Assembly (NCBI RefSeq): GCF_014649775.1
Contig: NZ_BMTR01000007.1
Span: forward strand, 310,001-374,000
Length of the DNA stretch: 64,000 nucleotides
Origin: Streptomyces longisporoflavus
Lineage (GTDB): Bacteria; Actinomycetota; Actinomycetes; Streptomycetales; Streptomycetaceae
Direction of reading: 5' to 3'
Shown here piece after piece: positions 33,905 through 43,572 of the stretch. The position numbers and the translations under genes are program-made. Each line of letters opens with the position of its first letter. Position 1 is the first letter of the stretch. Below the pieces are notes generated by a model, which worked only from the letters and a program-made list of their open reading frames with translations, was not told the origin of the DNA and searched no databases.

Positions 33905-34738
33905 TTGGCCACTGGCACGGAACCTCATCTGAAAAGCGGGCAGGATTCCGGCGGCGTGAGAGCGGCGACGCGCGCCGCGATCAGCGCTGCCCATCTGCGG
34001 ACCGACCGCTGGTGGCTCGCGCCCGCCGCGACCGCCGCCGGACTCTTCGCCTTCATCGTCTACTCGACGTGGCGCGCCTTCGCGAACGCCGACTACTACG
34101 CGGCGCCCTACGTCTCGCCGTTCTACTCGCCCTGCCTCGCCGAGAACTGCGAGCCGATGCGATCAGGCCCCAACTGGGAGATCTTCGGCAGCTGGTGGGG
34201 CCTCTCCCCCGCGCTGCTCATCCTGATCTTCCCGCTCGGCTTCCGCCTCACCTGCTACTACTACCGCAAGGCCTACTACCGCGGCTTCTGGGCCTCGCCG
34301 CCCGCCTGCGCGGTGGCCGAGCCACACAAGAAGTACTCCGGAGAGACCCGTTTCCCGCTGATCCTGCAGAACATCCACCGCTACTTCTTCTACGCGGCGG
34401 TTCCGGTGGCGGGCATCCTCACGTACGACACCGTGCTGTCGTTCCGTGACGAGCACTACGAGTGGGGCCACATGGGCCTCGGCACCCTCGTGTTCCTGGT
34501 CAACATCGTGCTGATCTGGGCGTACACCCTCTCCTGTCACTCCTGCCGGCACATCGTCGGCGGCAAGCTCAAGCACTTCTCCAAGCATCCCGTGCGCTAC
34601 CGCATGTGGCAGTGGGTCGGAAAGCTCAACGCCCGGCACATGCTGCTCGCCTGGGCTTCCTTGGTGAGCGTGGCGCTCGCCGACTTCTACGTGTATCTGA
34701 TCGCGTCCGGCGTCTTCGACGATCCGAGGTTGTTCTGA
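33905..34738 (+). CDS. succinate dehydrogenase membrane anchor subunit (Sdh1 type)
   Basis: 277-residue integral membrane subunit that anchors the dehydrogenase and passes electrons to quinone. Five hydrophobic helices are visible (for example WLAPAATAAGLFAFIVYSTW, ALLILIFPLGFRLTCYYY, YFFYAAVPVAGILTYDTVL). Histidines in HRYFFYA, SCHSCRHIVGG and NARHMLLAW could hold haem. Length and three-gene order match the actinobacterial Sdh1 enzyme (M. tuberculosis Rv0249c-Rv0247c, from memory). A TTG start is used, with AAAGGAG ten nt upstream. Its TGA overlaps the flavoprotein ATG by one base. Confidence 0.85.
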   Translation: MATGTEPHLKSGQDSGGVRAATRAAISAAHLRTDRWWLAPAATAAGLFAFIVYSTWRAFANADYYAAPYVSPFYSPCLAENCEPMRSGPNWEIFGSWWGLSPALLILIFPLGFRLTCYYYRKAYYRGFWASPPACAVAEPHKKYSGETRFPLILQNIHRYFFYAAVPVAGILTYDTVLSFRDEHYEWGHMGLGTLVFLVNIVLIWAYTLSCHSCRHIVGGKLKHFSKHPVRYRMWQWVGKLNARHMLLAWASLVSVALADFYVYLIASGVFDDPRLF

Positions 34739-36675
34739 TGTCTCAAGTGGAGCGGCAGCAGTGGGATGTTGTCGTGGTGGGAGCCGGCGGCGCGGGCCTC
34801 CGGGCCGCGATCGAGGCGCGTGAGCAAGGTGCCCGTACCGCCGTGATCTGCAAGTCCTTGTTCGGCAAGGCCCATACGGTGATGGCAGAGGGCGGCATCG
34901 CGGCCTCGATGGGCAACGTGAACTCCGGCGACAACTGGCAGGTCCACTTCCGCGACACCCTGCGGGGCGGCAAGTTCCTCAACCAGTGGCGGATGGCGGA
35001 GCTGCACGCGCGCGAGGCGCCCGATCGCGTCTGGGAGCTGGAAACCTGGGGCGCCCTGTTCGACCGCACGGCGGACGGCCGCATCTCGCAGCGCAACTTC
35101 GGGGGGCACGAATATCCCCGCCTCGCGCACGTCGGCGACCGGACCGGACTCGAACTGATCCGCACGCTCCAGCAGAAGATCGTCGCCCTCCAGCAGGAGG
35201 ACGAGCGCGAGTTCGGCGACTACGAAGCGCGCCTGAAGGTCTTCCAGGAGTGCACGGTCACCCGCGTCCTCAAGGACGGCGAGCGGGTGAGCGGCACGTT
35301 CTGCTACGACCGCGAGTCCGGCCGCTTCTTCGTGCTCGAAGCCCCGGGCGTCGTCCTTGCGACCGGCGGCATCGGCAAGTCCTTCAAGGTGACGTCCAAC
35401 TCGTGGGAGTACACGGGTGACGGGCACGCGCTCGCGCTGCTCGCCGGAGCGCCGCTCCTGAACATGGAGTTCGTGCAGTTCCACCCGACGGGGATGGTCT
35501 GGCCGCCGTCGGTAAAGGGCATCCTGGTCACCGAGTCGGTGCGGGGCGACGGCGGGGTGCTGCGCAACTCCGAGGGCAAGCGGTTCATGTTCGACTACGT
35601 ACCGGACGTCTTCAAGGAGAAGTACGCCCAGTCGGAGGACGAGGGCGACCGCTGGTACGAGGACCCGGACAACAACCGGCGCCCTCCGGAACTCCTGCCG
35701 CGCGACGAAGTGGCGCGCGCGATCAACTCCGAGGTGAAGGCGGGCCGCGGCTCGCCGCACGGCGGAGTCTTCCTCGACGTGTCGACGCGCATGCCCGCCG
35801 AGGTCATCCGGCGCCGCCTCCCGTCGATGTACCACCAGTTCAAGGAGCTGGCGGACGTCGACATCACGGCCGAGGCGATGGAGGTGGGACCGACCTGCCA
35901 CTACGTGATGGGCGGCATCGCCGTCGAGTCGGACACGGCGGCCGCGCGACGCGTGCCGGGACTCTACGCCGCGGGCGAGGTCGCGGGCGGCATGCACGGC
36001 TCCAACCGCCTCGGCGGCAACTCGCTGTCCGACCTGCTCGTCTTCGGCCGGCGTGCGGGGCTGCACGCGGCGCGGTACGCGTCAGGGCTCACCGGGGCGG
36101 GCGCCAGGCCGGTGATCGACGACGTCCAGGTGGACACGGCGGCGGCCGAGGCGCTGCGGCCGTTCAGCGCGGAGGGACCCGAGGACGGGTCGACGCCGGA
36201 GAATCCGTACACCCTCCACCAGGAACTCCAGCAGACGATGAACGACCTGGTCGGCATCATCCGCCGCGAGGGCGAGATGGAACGGGCCCTGGAGAAGCTG
36301 GCGGAACTGCGGGTGCGGGCCAGGCGGGCCGGTGTCGAGGGGCACCGGCAGTTCAACCCCGGCTGGCACCTCGCGCTCGACCTGCGCAACATGCTCCTGG
36401 TCAGCGAATGCGTGGCGCGGGCCGCCCTGGAGCGCACGGAGAGCCGGGGCGGGCACACCCGCGAGGACCATCCGGGCATGAACCGCGACTGGCGCCGCGT
36501 GAATCTGCTCTGCCAGCTCACGGACCCGTCGGGGGGCCTCGCGGCCACGGACCCCGTGCGCGGCCAGATCGATCTGGTGCGGGTCACCACCGAGCCCATC
36601 CGTCCCGACCTGCTTGCTCTCTTCGAGAAGGAAGAGCTGGTCAAGTACCTGGCCGAAGAGGAGCTTTACGAGTGA
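34738..36675 (+). CDS. sdhA: succinate dehydrogenase/fumarate reductase flavoprotein subunit
   Basis: 645 residues. Oxidises succinate to fumarate with covalently bound FAD at the inner face of the membrane. FAD-binding Rossmann motif VVVGAGGAGLRAAIEA near the N-terminus; flavin-attachment region FGKAHTVMAEGGIAASMG with the conserved His; active-site stretches EFVQFHPTGM and TESVRGDGGVL with the catalytic Arg; GGIAVESDT and GSNRLGGNSLSDLLVFGRRAG near the C-terminal part (quoted in pieces). Length equals that of actinobacterial Sdh1 flavoproteins. Overlaps the anchor gene by 1 nt and the iron-sulfur gene by 4 nt, so the three are one translationally coupled operon. Confidence 0.93.
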   Translation: MSQVERQQWDVVVVGAGGAGLRAAIEAREQGARTAVICKSLFGKAHTVMAEGGIAASMGNVNSGDNWQVHFRDTLRGGKFLNQWRMAELHAREAPDRVWELETWGALFDRTADGRISQRNFGGHEYPRLAHVGDRTGLELIRTLQQKIVALQQEDEREFGDYEARLKVFQECTVTRVLKDGERVSGTFCYDRESGRFFVLEAPGVVLATGGIGKSFKVTSNSWEYTGDGHALALLAGAPLLNMEFVQFHPTGMVWPPSVKGILVTESVRGDGGVLRNSEGKRFMFDYVPDVFKEKYAQSEDEGDRWYEDPDNNRRPPELLPRDEVARAINSEVKAGRGSPHGGVFLDVSTRMPAEVIRRRLPSMYHQFKELADVDITAEAMEVGPTCHYVMGGIAVESDTAAARRVPGLYAAGEVAGGMHGSNRLGGNSLSDLLVFGRRAGLHAARYASGLTGAGARPVIDDVQVDTAAAEALRPFSAEGPEDGSTPENPYTLHQELQQTMNDLVGIIRREGEMERALEKLAELRVRARRAGVEGHRQFNPGWHLALDLRNMLLVSECVARAALERTESRGGHTREDHPGMNRDWRRVNLLCQLTDPSGGLAATDPVRGQIDLVRVTTEPIRPDLLALFEKEELVKYLAEEELYE

Positions 36676-37481
36676 GTACCACTACGCCGAGTTCACCGGG
36701 TGCTTCCGGGACGTCGTACGACGCGCGGTTCCGGGTCTGGCGCGGGGACGTCAAGGGCGGCGACCTGGAGGACTTCACGGTCGAGGTCAACGAAGGCGAG
36801 GTCGTCCTCGACATCATCCACCGCCTGCAGGCCACGCAGACCCCCGACCTGGCGGTGCGCTGGAACTGCAAGGCGGGCAAGTGCGGTTCGTGCTCGGCGG
36901 AGATCAACGGCCGGCCACGCCTCATGTGCATGACGCGGATGTCGGTGTTCGACCGCGAGGACGTCATCACGGTGACACCGCTGCGCGCCTTCCCCGTGGT
37001 GCGGGACCTGGTGACGGACGTCGGCTTCAACTACACGAAGGCCAGGGAGGTACCGGCCTTCGTACCGCCTGCGGACCTCGGGCCCGGCGAGTACCGCATG
37101 CAGCAGGCCGACGTGGACCGCTCCCAGGAGTTCCGCAAGTGCATCGAGTGCTTCCTGTGCCAGGACACGTGCCATGTGGTGCGCGACCACGAGGAGAACA
37201 AGGCTGCCTTCGCGGGGCCGCGCTTCCTGATGCGGGTCGCTGAGCTGGACATGCACCCGCTGGACGCGGCGGCTGAGAGCGGCCTCGACCGCAAGCAGAC
37301 CGCCCAGGACGAACACGGGCTCGGCTACTGCAACATCACGAAGTGCTGCTCGGAGGTGTGTCCGGAGGGCATCAAGATCACGGACAACGCGCTGATCCCC
37401 CTGAAGGAACGGGCGGTCGACCGGAAGTACGACCCGCTGGTCTGGCTCGGCAACAAGATCCGGCGGCGGGGGGAGCGGTAG
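36672..37481 (+). CDS. sdhB: succinate dehydrogenase/fumarate reductase iron-sulfur subunit
   Basis: 269 residues. N-terminal plant-type ferredoxin domain with the [2Fe-2S] ligands in WNCKAGKCGSCSAEING and LMCM; C-terminal dicluster domain with CIECFLCQDTCHV and CNITKCCSEVCPEGI for the [4Fe-4S] and [3Fe-4S] centres. Relays electrons from FAD to the quinone site. GTG start at 36672 overlaps the flavoprotein stop as GTGA. Last gene of the sdh operon; no clear hairpin follows. Confidence 0.93.
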   Translation: MSTTTPSSPGASGTSYDARFRVWRGDVKGGDLEDFTVEVNEGEVVLDIIHRLQATQTPDLAVRWNCKAGKCGSCSAEINGRPRLMCMTRMSVFDREDVITVTPLRAFPVVRDLVTDVGFNYTKAREVPAFVPPADLGPGEYRMQQADVDRSQEFRKCIECFLCQDTCHVVRDHEENKAAFAGPRFLMRVAELDMHPLDAAAESGLDRKQTAQDEHGLGYCNITKCCSEVCPEGIKITDNALIPLKERAVDRKYDPLVWLGNKIRRRGER

Positions 37482-37570
37482 CTTCGCGCCGCTTGCCGGG
37501 GCAGGGGTTGGTGAGGTTGGTGGGGTTGTGGGGCTCGGGGGGCAATCCCCCGGGCCGAAGACTCGGGATT

Positions 37571-37605
37571 CGGCACCCGGCAGGCTGCACCCGGCACCCG
37601 GCAGG
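37571..37605. repeat. 14-bp direct repeat
   Basis: CGGCACCCGGCAGG at 37571-37584 and again at 37592-37605, in the gap between sdhB and the TPM gene. The same gap holds a strongly G-rich, strand-biased stretch (about 37496-37550) that could form G-quadruplex structure. Confidence 0.75.
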
Positions 37606-37692
37606 CGTCTGGCCCCCGCCCGAGGCCCTTCGGCCAGGGAACCCCCAGCCGCCGGGTCGCGCACCCCCCGATCCGGTCATACGCTCCCAAAT

Positions 37693-39795
37693 GTGACGCC
37701 GCCCCCGCACCCGGCCGTGCGGGCGACAGCGGCAGCCACCGCACTGCTCACGTGGTGCCTGCTGCTCCTGTCCGCCCCCGCGGCACTCGCCGCCCCGGCC
37801 GACGATCCGGTCACGCTCTCCCGTGACGGTCAGATCACCGACAGACCGGGAGCACTCGGCGACCGCGAGGGCGCCACGGAGCGCGCGCTCGACCAGCTCT
37901 ACGAGGACGGCGGTCTACAGCTCTTCGTCGTCTACGTACGTGACTTCTCCGGCCGCTCCGCCCGCGAGTGGGCGGACGCCACCGCCGAGCGCAACGGACT
38001 CGGTCAGGACGACGCGCTGCTCGCCGTCGCCACGCACGACCGCCAGTACGCCTACTCCGTGGACGCCGACTCCCGCCTCACCGAGACCCAGCTCCAGGAG
38101 GTCGCGACCACCGCCATCAAGCCCGCCCTGCGGCAGAACGACTGGGCGGGAGCGGCCATCGGCGCGGCGAACGGTTACCGCGCGGTCCTCTCCGGCCGCC
38201 CCGTCCCCACACCGACGCCCACTCCGGGTGACCCCGACCCGGGAGGCGGCAGCGACGACGACGCGGTCACCGGCGACTTGGTCCTGCCCATCGTGGTGGT
38301 CGGCGGCGCGGGCGCGCTCGCCGCGATCGCGTACAGCCGCCGCAAAAGGCGCACCACCACGCGTACGACACCCGGCGGCGGAGTCGGCGGAGGCGGCGGA
38401 AGCGGGGGCTGGGGCAAGGGGGCCGCGGGCGCGCAGCCGACGGCGCTGCCCGAGCTCGACAAGCAGAGCAGGCGGCTCCTCGTGGAGACCGACGACGCCG
38501 TGCGCACCAGCGCGGAGGAACTCGGCTTCGCCACAGCCCAGTTCGGCGACGATGCGGCGCGGCCGTTCACGGACGCCCTCGCGTACGCACGCTCCGAGCT
38601 GGCCAAGGCCTTCAAGCTGCGCCAGCAGCTCGACGACGCCTTTCCGGAGGACGACGCGACCAGGCGCGCCATGCTGGAGGAGATCGTCGCGCGGTGCACC
38701 GACGCGGGCAGGCGGCTTGACGCGGAGGCCGCGGGCTTCGACCAGTTGCGCGCCCTCGAACGCGACGCGGCACAGGCCCTGGAGCATGCCGAAGCGGCAT
38801 TCCGGCAGGTCACCGGGCGTACGAGCGCCGCGGAGAGCACCCTCGGCACGATCCGCGAGCGGTACGCGCCGTCCGCGTCCGCACACCTCGTGGGCCATGT
38901 GCAGCAGGCGAAGGACCGGCTCGCCTTCGCCACGGCGCATCTCGCCGAAGCGCGGAAGGCCGTCGACGCGGGCGACAACGGCAAGGCAGCCGTCCATCTG
39001 CGGGCCGCCGAGGGCGCCGTGGACCAGGCGGGCACCTTCGTGGACTCCGTGGACCGCCTCGCAGGGGAGCTTGCCCTTGCCGCGGAGAAGCTCCCCGCCG
39101 CTCTCACCGAGACGGAGACCGACCTCGCCGAGGCACGCGGACTCCTGAAGGGCACCACGGCGGGGGCCCCGACGGCCGACCTGCACGGCCGTATCGCTCG
39201 CGCGCAGGCGGTGGTCGACGAGGTCCGCAAGACGATGGCGGCGGGCCCGCACGACCCGATCGACGCCCTGCGCCGGGTCGAGGAGGCCGACACGGTCCTG
39301 GACGAGTCTCTGACGGGGGCCCGCGAGGGCGAGGCGAGCCGCCGGCGTGCCGCCTCCCTCCTCGGCCAGGCCCTGCTCACCGCGCGCAGCGCCGTGGGAG
39401 CGGCGGCGGACTTCGTCGGCACGCACCGGGGCGGGGTGGGCAGCGAGGCCAGGACCCGCCTCGCCGAGGCCCAGCGGCACCTCTCGGGCGCGGAGGCCGC
39501 CGGCGACACCGATCCCGCGGCGGCGCTCGCGGAGGCACAACAGGCGGACCTTCTGGCCCGGCAGGCGCAACAGCTGGCCGAACGTGACGTACGCGGCTAC
39601 GGCAACCCCTACGCGGGCGGCGGGCGCGGCGGCGGCATGGGCGGCGCGGTACTGGGCGGCATCATCCTCGGCGAGCTCATCGGAGGCATGGGCCGTGGCG
39701 CGGGCGGCCGAGGCGGTGGATTCGGCGGGGGCGGCCCCGGAAGCTTCGGGGGCGGCGGAACCCGGGGACGGATGGGCGGAGGCGGAAGGTTCTGA
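37693..39795 (+). CDS. TPM-domain membrane protein with coiled-coil and Gly-rich tail
   Basis: 700 residues from a GTG at 37693. Signal peptide (ATALLTWCLLLLSAPAALA), then a TPM domain of about 130 residues (ALDQLYEDGGLQLFVVYVRD, DALLAVATHDRQYAYSVD). A membrane helix follows (VLPIVVVGGAGALAAIAYS), then basic RRKRR, then a long Ala/Glu-rich coiled-coil cytoplasmic region with several EAR/EAD helices, and a Gly-rich tail ending GGGGRF. TPM domains are thought to act in envelope or photosystem assembly; here the role is unknown. The pspA gene follows after 103 nt on the same strand, suggesting a membrane-stress function. Confidence 0.82.
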   Translation: MTPPPHPAVRATAAATALLTWCLLLLSAPAALAAPADDPVTLSRDGQITDRPGALGDREGATERALDQLYEDGGLQLFVVYVRDFSGRSAREWADATAERNGLGQDDALLAVATHDRQYAYSVDADSRLTETQLQEVATTAIKPALRQNDWAGAAIGAANGYRAVLSGRPVPTPTPTPGDPDPGGGSDDDAVTGDLVLPIVVVGGAGALAAIAYSRRKRRTTTRTTPGGGVGGGGGSGGWGKGAAGAQPTALPELDKQSRRLLVETDDAVRTSAEELGFATAQFGDDAARPFTDALAYARSELAKAFKLRQQLDDAFPEDDATRRAMLEEIVARCTDAGRRLDAEAAGFDQLRALERDAAQALEHAEAAFRQVTGRTSAAESTLGTIRERYAPSASAHLVGHVQQAKDRLAFATAHLAEARKAVDAGDNGKAAVHLRAAEGAVDQAGTFVDSVDRLAGELALAAEKLPAALTETETDLAEARGLLKGTTAGAPTADLHGRIARAQAVVDEVRKTMAAGPHDPIDALRRVEEADTVLDESLTGAREGEASRRRAASLLGQALLTARSAVGAAADFVGTHRGGVGSEARTRLAEAQRHLSGAEAAGDTDPAAALAEAQQADLLARQAQQLAERDVRGYGNPYAGGGRGGGMGGAVLGGIILGELIGGMGRGAGGRGGGFGGGGPGSFGGGGTRGRMGGGGRF

Positions 39796-39898
39796 ACCAC
39801 CCGCGATGCCCCCGCCCCCGCCCCTACTGCCCCTCCGTACGTGTCCCGCCCTCTCCTCGTCCCCGTACTCCCACCAACCCGCAGAGAAGGAGCCCGGC

Positions 39899-40612
39899 AT
39901 GGCTAAGCAGACGATCCTCGGACGCGTGGCCCAGCTCGCCAAGGCCAACATCAACTCCCTCCTCGATCAGGCCGAGGACCCGCAGAAGATGCTCGACCAG
40001 CTGATCCGCGACTACACGAACAACATCCAGGAGGCCCAGGAGGCGGTCGCGACCACCATCGGCAATCTGCGGATGCTGGAGCTGGACCACAAGGAGGACC
40101 AGGACGCCGCCGCCGGGTGGGGCGCCAAGGCGGTCGCCGCCAGCAAGAAGGCGGACGAGCTGCGGTCCGCGGGGAGCGCCTCGGAAGCCGACAGGTTCGA
40201 CGGCCTCGCCAAGATCGCACTGCAGCGCCAGCTCCAGTCCGAGCGGGAGGCGAAGGACGCCGAGCCCACGATCGCCTCGCAGACGGAGGTCGTCGACAAG
40301 CTGAAGTCGGGGCTCGACCAGATGAAGATCAAGCTGACCCAGCTCACGTCGAAGCGGGATCAGCTGCTCGCCCGCGCCAAGACAGCGCAGGCGCAGAACC
40401 AGATGATGGACGCCGTCCGGAACATCGATGTCCTCGACCCGACCAGCGAGTTGCACCGTTTCGAGGACAAGGTGCGCCGCGAGGAGGCCAGGGCACTGGG
40501 CAAGCAGGAACTCGCCGCGTCCTCCCTGGACGCGCAGTTCGAGCAGTTGGACGCCATGGGCGACGAGGCCGAGGTCGCCGCCCGCCTCGCCGCCCTGAAG
40601 GCCACCACGTAG
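39899..40612 (+). CDS. pspA: PspA/IM30 family membrane-stress protein
   Basis: 237 residues, almost entirely coiled coil. Start MAKQTILGRVAQLAKANINSL is the amphipathic membrane-binding helix of the family, followed by EDPQKMLDQLIRDYTNNIQE and further long helices. PspA/Vipp1 proteins form ESCRT-III-like polymers that stabilise damaged membranes. ATG at 39899 follows AAGGAG. No PspB/PspC or pspF partners are seen; the TPM protein upstream is the likely partner. Confidence 0.92.
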   Translation: MAKQTILGRVAQLAKANINSLLDQAEDPQKMLDQLIRDYTNNIQEAQEAVATTIGNLRMLELDHKEDQDAAAGWGAKAVAASKKADELRSAGSASEADRFDGLAKIALQRQLQSEREAKDAEPTIASQTEVVDKLKSGLDQMKIKLTQLTSKRDQLLARAKTAQAQNQMMDAVRNIDVLDPTSELHRFEDKVRREEARALGKQELAASSLDAQFEQLDAMGDEAEVAARLAALKATT

Positions 40613-40638
40613 CGGCCCGCCACGCGACAGGACCGGCC

Positions 40639-40726
40639 GGAGCAGCCTTCCCGAGCAATCCGTCAGTACAGCCCTCCAGAGCAACCCTCCGGAGCAACCC
40701 TCCCCAGCAACAGCCCTCCCGAGCAG
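40639..40726. repeat. degenerate GGAGCAACCCTCC repeat array
   Basis: Imperfect units built on GGAGCAACCCTCC, the clearest being 40678-40690 and 40691-40703, in the gap between the convergent pspA and phosphatase genes. Spacing varies from 13 to about 20 nt. May serve as terminator region or be neutral repeat DNA. Confidence 0.6.
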
Positions 40727-40742
40727 CGCTCAGACGCACCCC

Positions 40743-43406
40743 TCAGAAAAGGCTGAGCAGCGCCTCCGCCGCGTCCATCGGCTCCACCCCGCTGTCCGGC
40801 AGCGGCATCTCGAACCACACCGTCTTCCCGCGCGGCGTCCTGCGCGAGCCCCACGCGGCGCTCAGCAGACCGACGAGCTGGAGCCCGCGCCCACCTTCGT
40901 CCGTGTCGCGCGCCCGGCGGCGGCGCGGCTGGACGAGGCCCGCGTCCCACACCTCGCACACCAGGGTCCGGTCGAGCAGGAGCCGCAGCCGGATCTCGCC
41001 CTCGCCGTACCGCAAGGCGTTGGTGACCAGCTCGCTGACCAGCAGTTCGGTCGTGTCGCAGAGGGGTTCCAGGTCCCAGGTGCGCAGCTGCTCGCAGGCC
41101 AGCTCGCGTGCCCGGCCCACCGACTTCGGATCGCGCTCCAGCGTCCAGTCGCCGACGGCCTCGGCGGGCAGGCCCTGGATGCGCGCCATGAGCAGCGCGA
41201 TGTCGTCCTCGCCATGGTGGGTGTCGAGGGTGTTCAGGACGTGATCGCAGACGTCCTCCAGGGCGGGCGCGGGGTCGTCGAGGGCTCGTACGAAGGCGTT
41301 CAGGCCCTCGTCGAGCGGATGGTCGCGGGATTCGACGAGCCCGTCGGTGTAGAGCGCGAGCAGGCCGCCGTCGGGCAGCTCGACCTCCACCTCCTCGAAG
41401 GGCTCGCCGCCCACTCCCAGGGGCATGCCGGGCGGTACGTCGAGCATGAGCGGGCTCTCGCCGGGCTCGACGAGTACGGGCGGCAGGTGGCCGGCGTTGG
41501 CGAACGTGCATCGGCGCGTGACGGCGTCGTAGACGGCGTAGACGCAGGTGGCGAGGTAGACCTCGGAGAGGTCCGTCTCGCTCGCGGACCGCGTCTGGCG
41601 GGCCGCTCTGGTGGCCTGCTGGGTGCCCGAGGGGTCGCCGAGGCCGCGGGCGATCTCGTCGAGCGCGGAGAGGACCTCGGCGGGTTCCAGGTCCAGGAGC
41701 GCCAAGGTGCGTACGGCGGTGCGCAGTTCGCCCATGGCGACGGCGGCGCGCAGGCCGCGCCCCATGACGTCGCCGACGACGAGGGCGGTGCGATGGCCCG
41801 GCAGCTCGATGACGTCGAACCAGTCGCCGCCGACCTCGGTGGCCGCGTTGCCGGGGAGGTAGCGGCAGGCGATGTCGAGGCCGGAGGCCTCGGGGTCGTC
41901 GGGCGGCAGCAGGGAGCGTTGCAGTATCAGCGCGCGTTCGTGTTCGCGGCGGTAGAGGCGCGCGTTGTCGATACAGACCGCGGCGCGCGCGGCGAGTTCG
42001 ACGGCGAGGGCGCGGTCACGCTCTCCGAAGGGCTCGCTCCCCTTCGTACGGGAGAACTGGGCGAGGCCGACGACCGTGTCGTGGGCGACCATCGGCACGG
42101 CGAGCGTCGACTGGACGAGCCCGCCGGTGAGCCTGCTCGCGGACCCGTCGTCGGCGGCGGAGACGATCCGGGGGCGCGCGGCGCGCAGGGCGTCGGCGCA
42201 GGGCGAGGTGAAGGGGAAGCGGTGCACGGCGCCGACGTCTATGGGCTGGCCGCCGTCCGGGAAGGGCGCGTCCGCGACCGCGCTGGCGAAGGCCACGCGG
42301 CGCAGTTCGGCGCTTCCGTCGGCGAGACCCGGAGGGGTTTCGTCGCCGTCGAGCAGCCCTTGGTAGAGGTCGACGGAGGCGAGATCGCAGAAGCCGGGTA
42401 CGGCGACGTCGAGCAGCTCGCGCGCGGTCGTCTCCAGGTCGAGGGAGTTGCCTATACGGGCGCCGGCCTCATTGAGCAGGGCGAGGTTGCGGCGGGCGTG
42501 GGCGGCCTCGCGGGCGGCGGCGTGCCGCTGGGTGACGTCGGTGCCGAGGCCCGCGATGCCGATGGGGCGGCCCGAACCGCTGTGTACGCGGTAGAGGTTG
42601 ATGGACCAGTGGCGGCGGTCCTTGCTGCCGGGGGCGGGGCCCACGATCTGCATGTCCGTGACGGAGTCGCCGGTCTCCAGGACGCGCTTGAGGGCGGCCG
42701 CCATACGGTCGGCCTCGTGCCGCGGCAGGTAGTCGTGGACGGTGCGGCCGCGGTGCTCGTCGACGCCGCCCCCGAAGACGGCGGCGAAGCGGCGGTTGGC
42801 CCGCTGCACCTTCAGATCCGTCCCGAACAACAGGAATCCGAAGGGAGATTGGCCGAAAATAGCCTGCGACGCTGCGAGGTCGGTCTCGATCTGCCGGAGC
42901 GCCCGCACGTCGACAACGATGCAGACGGCGGACCGTTCGCCTTCCTCCGTCTCGGTCGGCATCACATAGACCTCCGCGATGCCTTCAGAGCCCTTGAAGG
43001 ACCCCGCCGGGGCCGCGTCCCCCTCGTCCCCCTCGTCCTGCGCCGGCCCCGCCGCGGCCCCGTCGGGCCGCCCCGGCGCCCGGAACGGGACGGACCCGGT
43101 CCACTCCCTGCCGTCCAGGATCTCCGCCATCTTGCGGTGCCCGCTGCTGCGCAGCTCGGGCGGGACGAAGGCCTCGATCGGGTCCCTGCCCACGGCGTCG
43201 CGCGCGGGCACTCCGAACAGCCGCTCGGCCCGCAGGCTCCACTGGTCGATGAGACCGTCGGGGCCGATCGAGAACGAGGCCACTCTGATGTAGTCATAGA
43301 TCGAACCGGGTGGACTGCTCTGCCACATCACGTCATCCGCAGCTTCGCCCCTAGCGTCACCCGACGGCCCGTCCTGCTCCGTCGCCTTCGCTGGTATCTC
43401 GCTCAC
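40743..43406 (-). CDS. PAS-GAF-PP2C (SpoIIE/RsbU) phosphatase fused to HATPase kinase
   Basis: 887 residues from the GTG at 43406, which has GGAGGGGA upstream. Order: PAS-like domain (YDYIRVASFSIGPDGLIDQW), second PAS (FGFLLFGTDLKVQRANRRF), a GAF domain (TARELLDVAVPGFCDLASVD), then the SpoIIE-type PP2C domain (EVGGDWFDVIEL, VVGDVMGRGLRAA, FANAGHLPPVL, LYTDGLVESRDHPL, GEDDIALL) with the metal-binding aspartates, and a C-terminal RsbW-like HATPase (LVSELVTNALRYGEG, DEGGRGLQLV, GKTVWFEMPL). Such proteins both dephosphorylate an anti-anti-sigma factor and can phosphorylate it or bind a sigma factor. No STAS partner is adjacent. Confidence 0.92.
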   Translation of the reverse strand: MSEIPAKATEQDGPSGDARGEAADDVMWQSSPPGSIYDYIRVASFSIGPDGLIDQWSLRAERLFGVPARDAVGRDPIEAFVPPELRSSGHRKMAEILDGREWTGSVPFRAPGRPDGAAAGPAQDEGDEGDAAPAGSFKGSEGIAEVYVMPTETEEGERSAVCIVVDVRALRQIETDLAASQAIFGQSPFGFLLFGTDLKVQRANRRFAAVFGGGVDEHRGRTVHDYLPRHEADRMAAALKRVLETGDSVTDMQIVGPAPGSKDRRHWSINLYRVHSGSGRPIGIAGLGTDVTQRHAAAREAAHARRNLALLNEAGARIGNSLDLETTARELLDVAVPGFCDLASVDLYQGLLDGDETPPGLADGSAELRRVAFASAVADAPFPDGGQPIDVGAVHRFPFTSPCADALRAARPRIVSAADDGSASRLTGGLVQSTLAVPMVAHDTVVGLAQFSRTKGSEPFGERDRALAVELAARAAVCIDNARLYRREHERALILQRSLLPPDDPEASGLDIACRYLPGNAATEVGGDWFDVIELPGHRTALVVGDVMGRGLRAAVAMGELRTAVRTLALLDLEPAEVLSALDEIARGLGDPSGTQQATRAARQTRSASETDLSEVYLATCVYAVYDAVTRRCTFANAGHLPPVLVEPGESPLMLDVPPGMPLGVGGEPFEEVEVELPDGGLLALYTDGLVESRDHPLDEGLNAFVRALDDPAPALEDVCDHVLNTLDTHHGEDDIALLMARIQGLPAEAVGDWTLERDPKSVGRARELACEQLRTWDLEPLCDTTELLVSELVTNALRYGEGEIRLRLLLDRTLVCEVWDAGLVQPRRRRARDTDEGGRGLQLVGLLSAAWGSRRTPRGKTVWFEMPLPDSGVEPMDAAEALLSLF

Positions 43407-43572
43407 GCGAACCGTCCCCTCCAGCTCACCACGTCCGGCACCGGTCACCGGATGCAGCTGCCCGCAGTATCCAGCACTACGGAGCCACGCCACACGGCGT
43501 TCACGATCACAGCACGGACTCAACCCTTTTTGGCCCGTGACTGTCTTGTGTCCGTCCTACGCTGCCAGTCTT

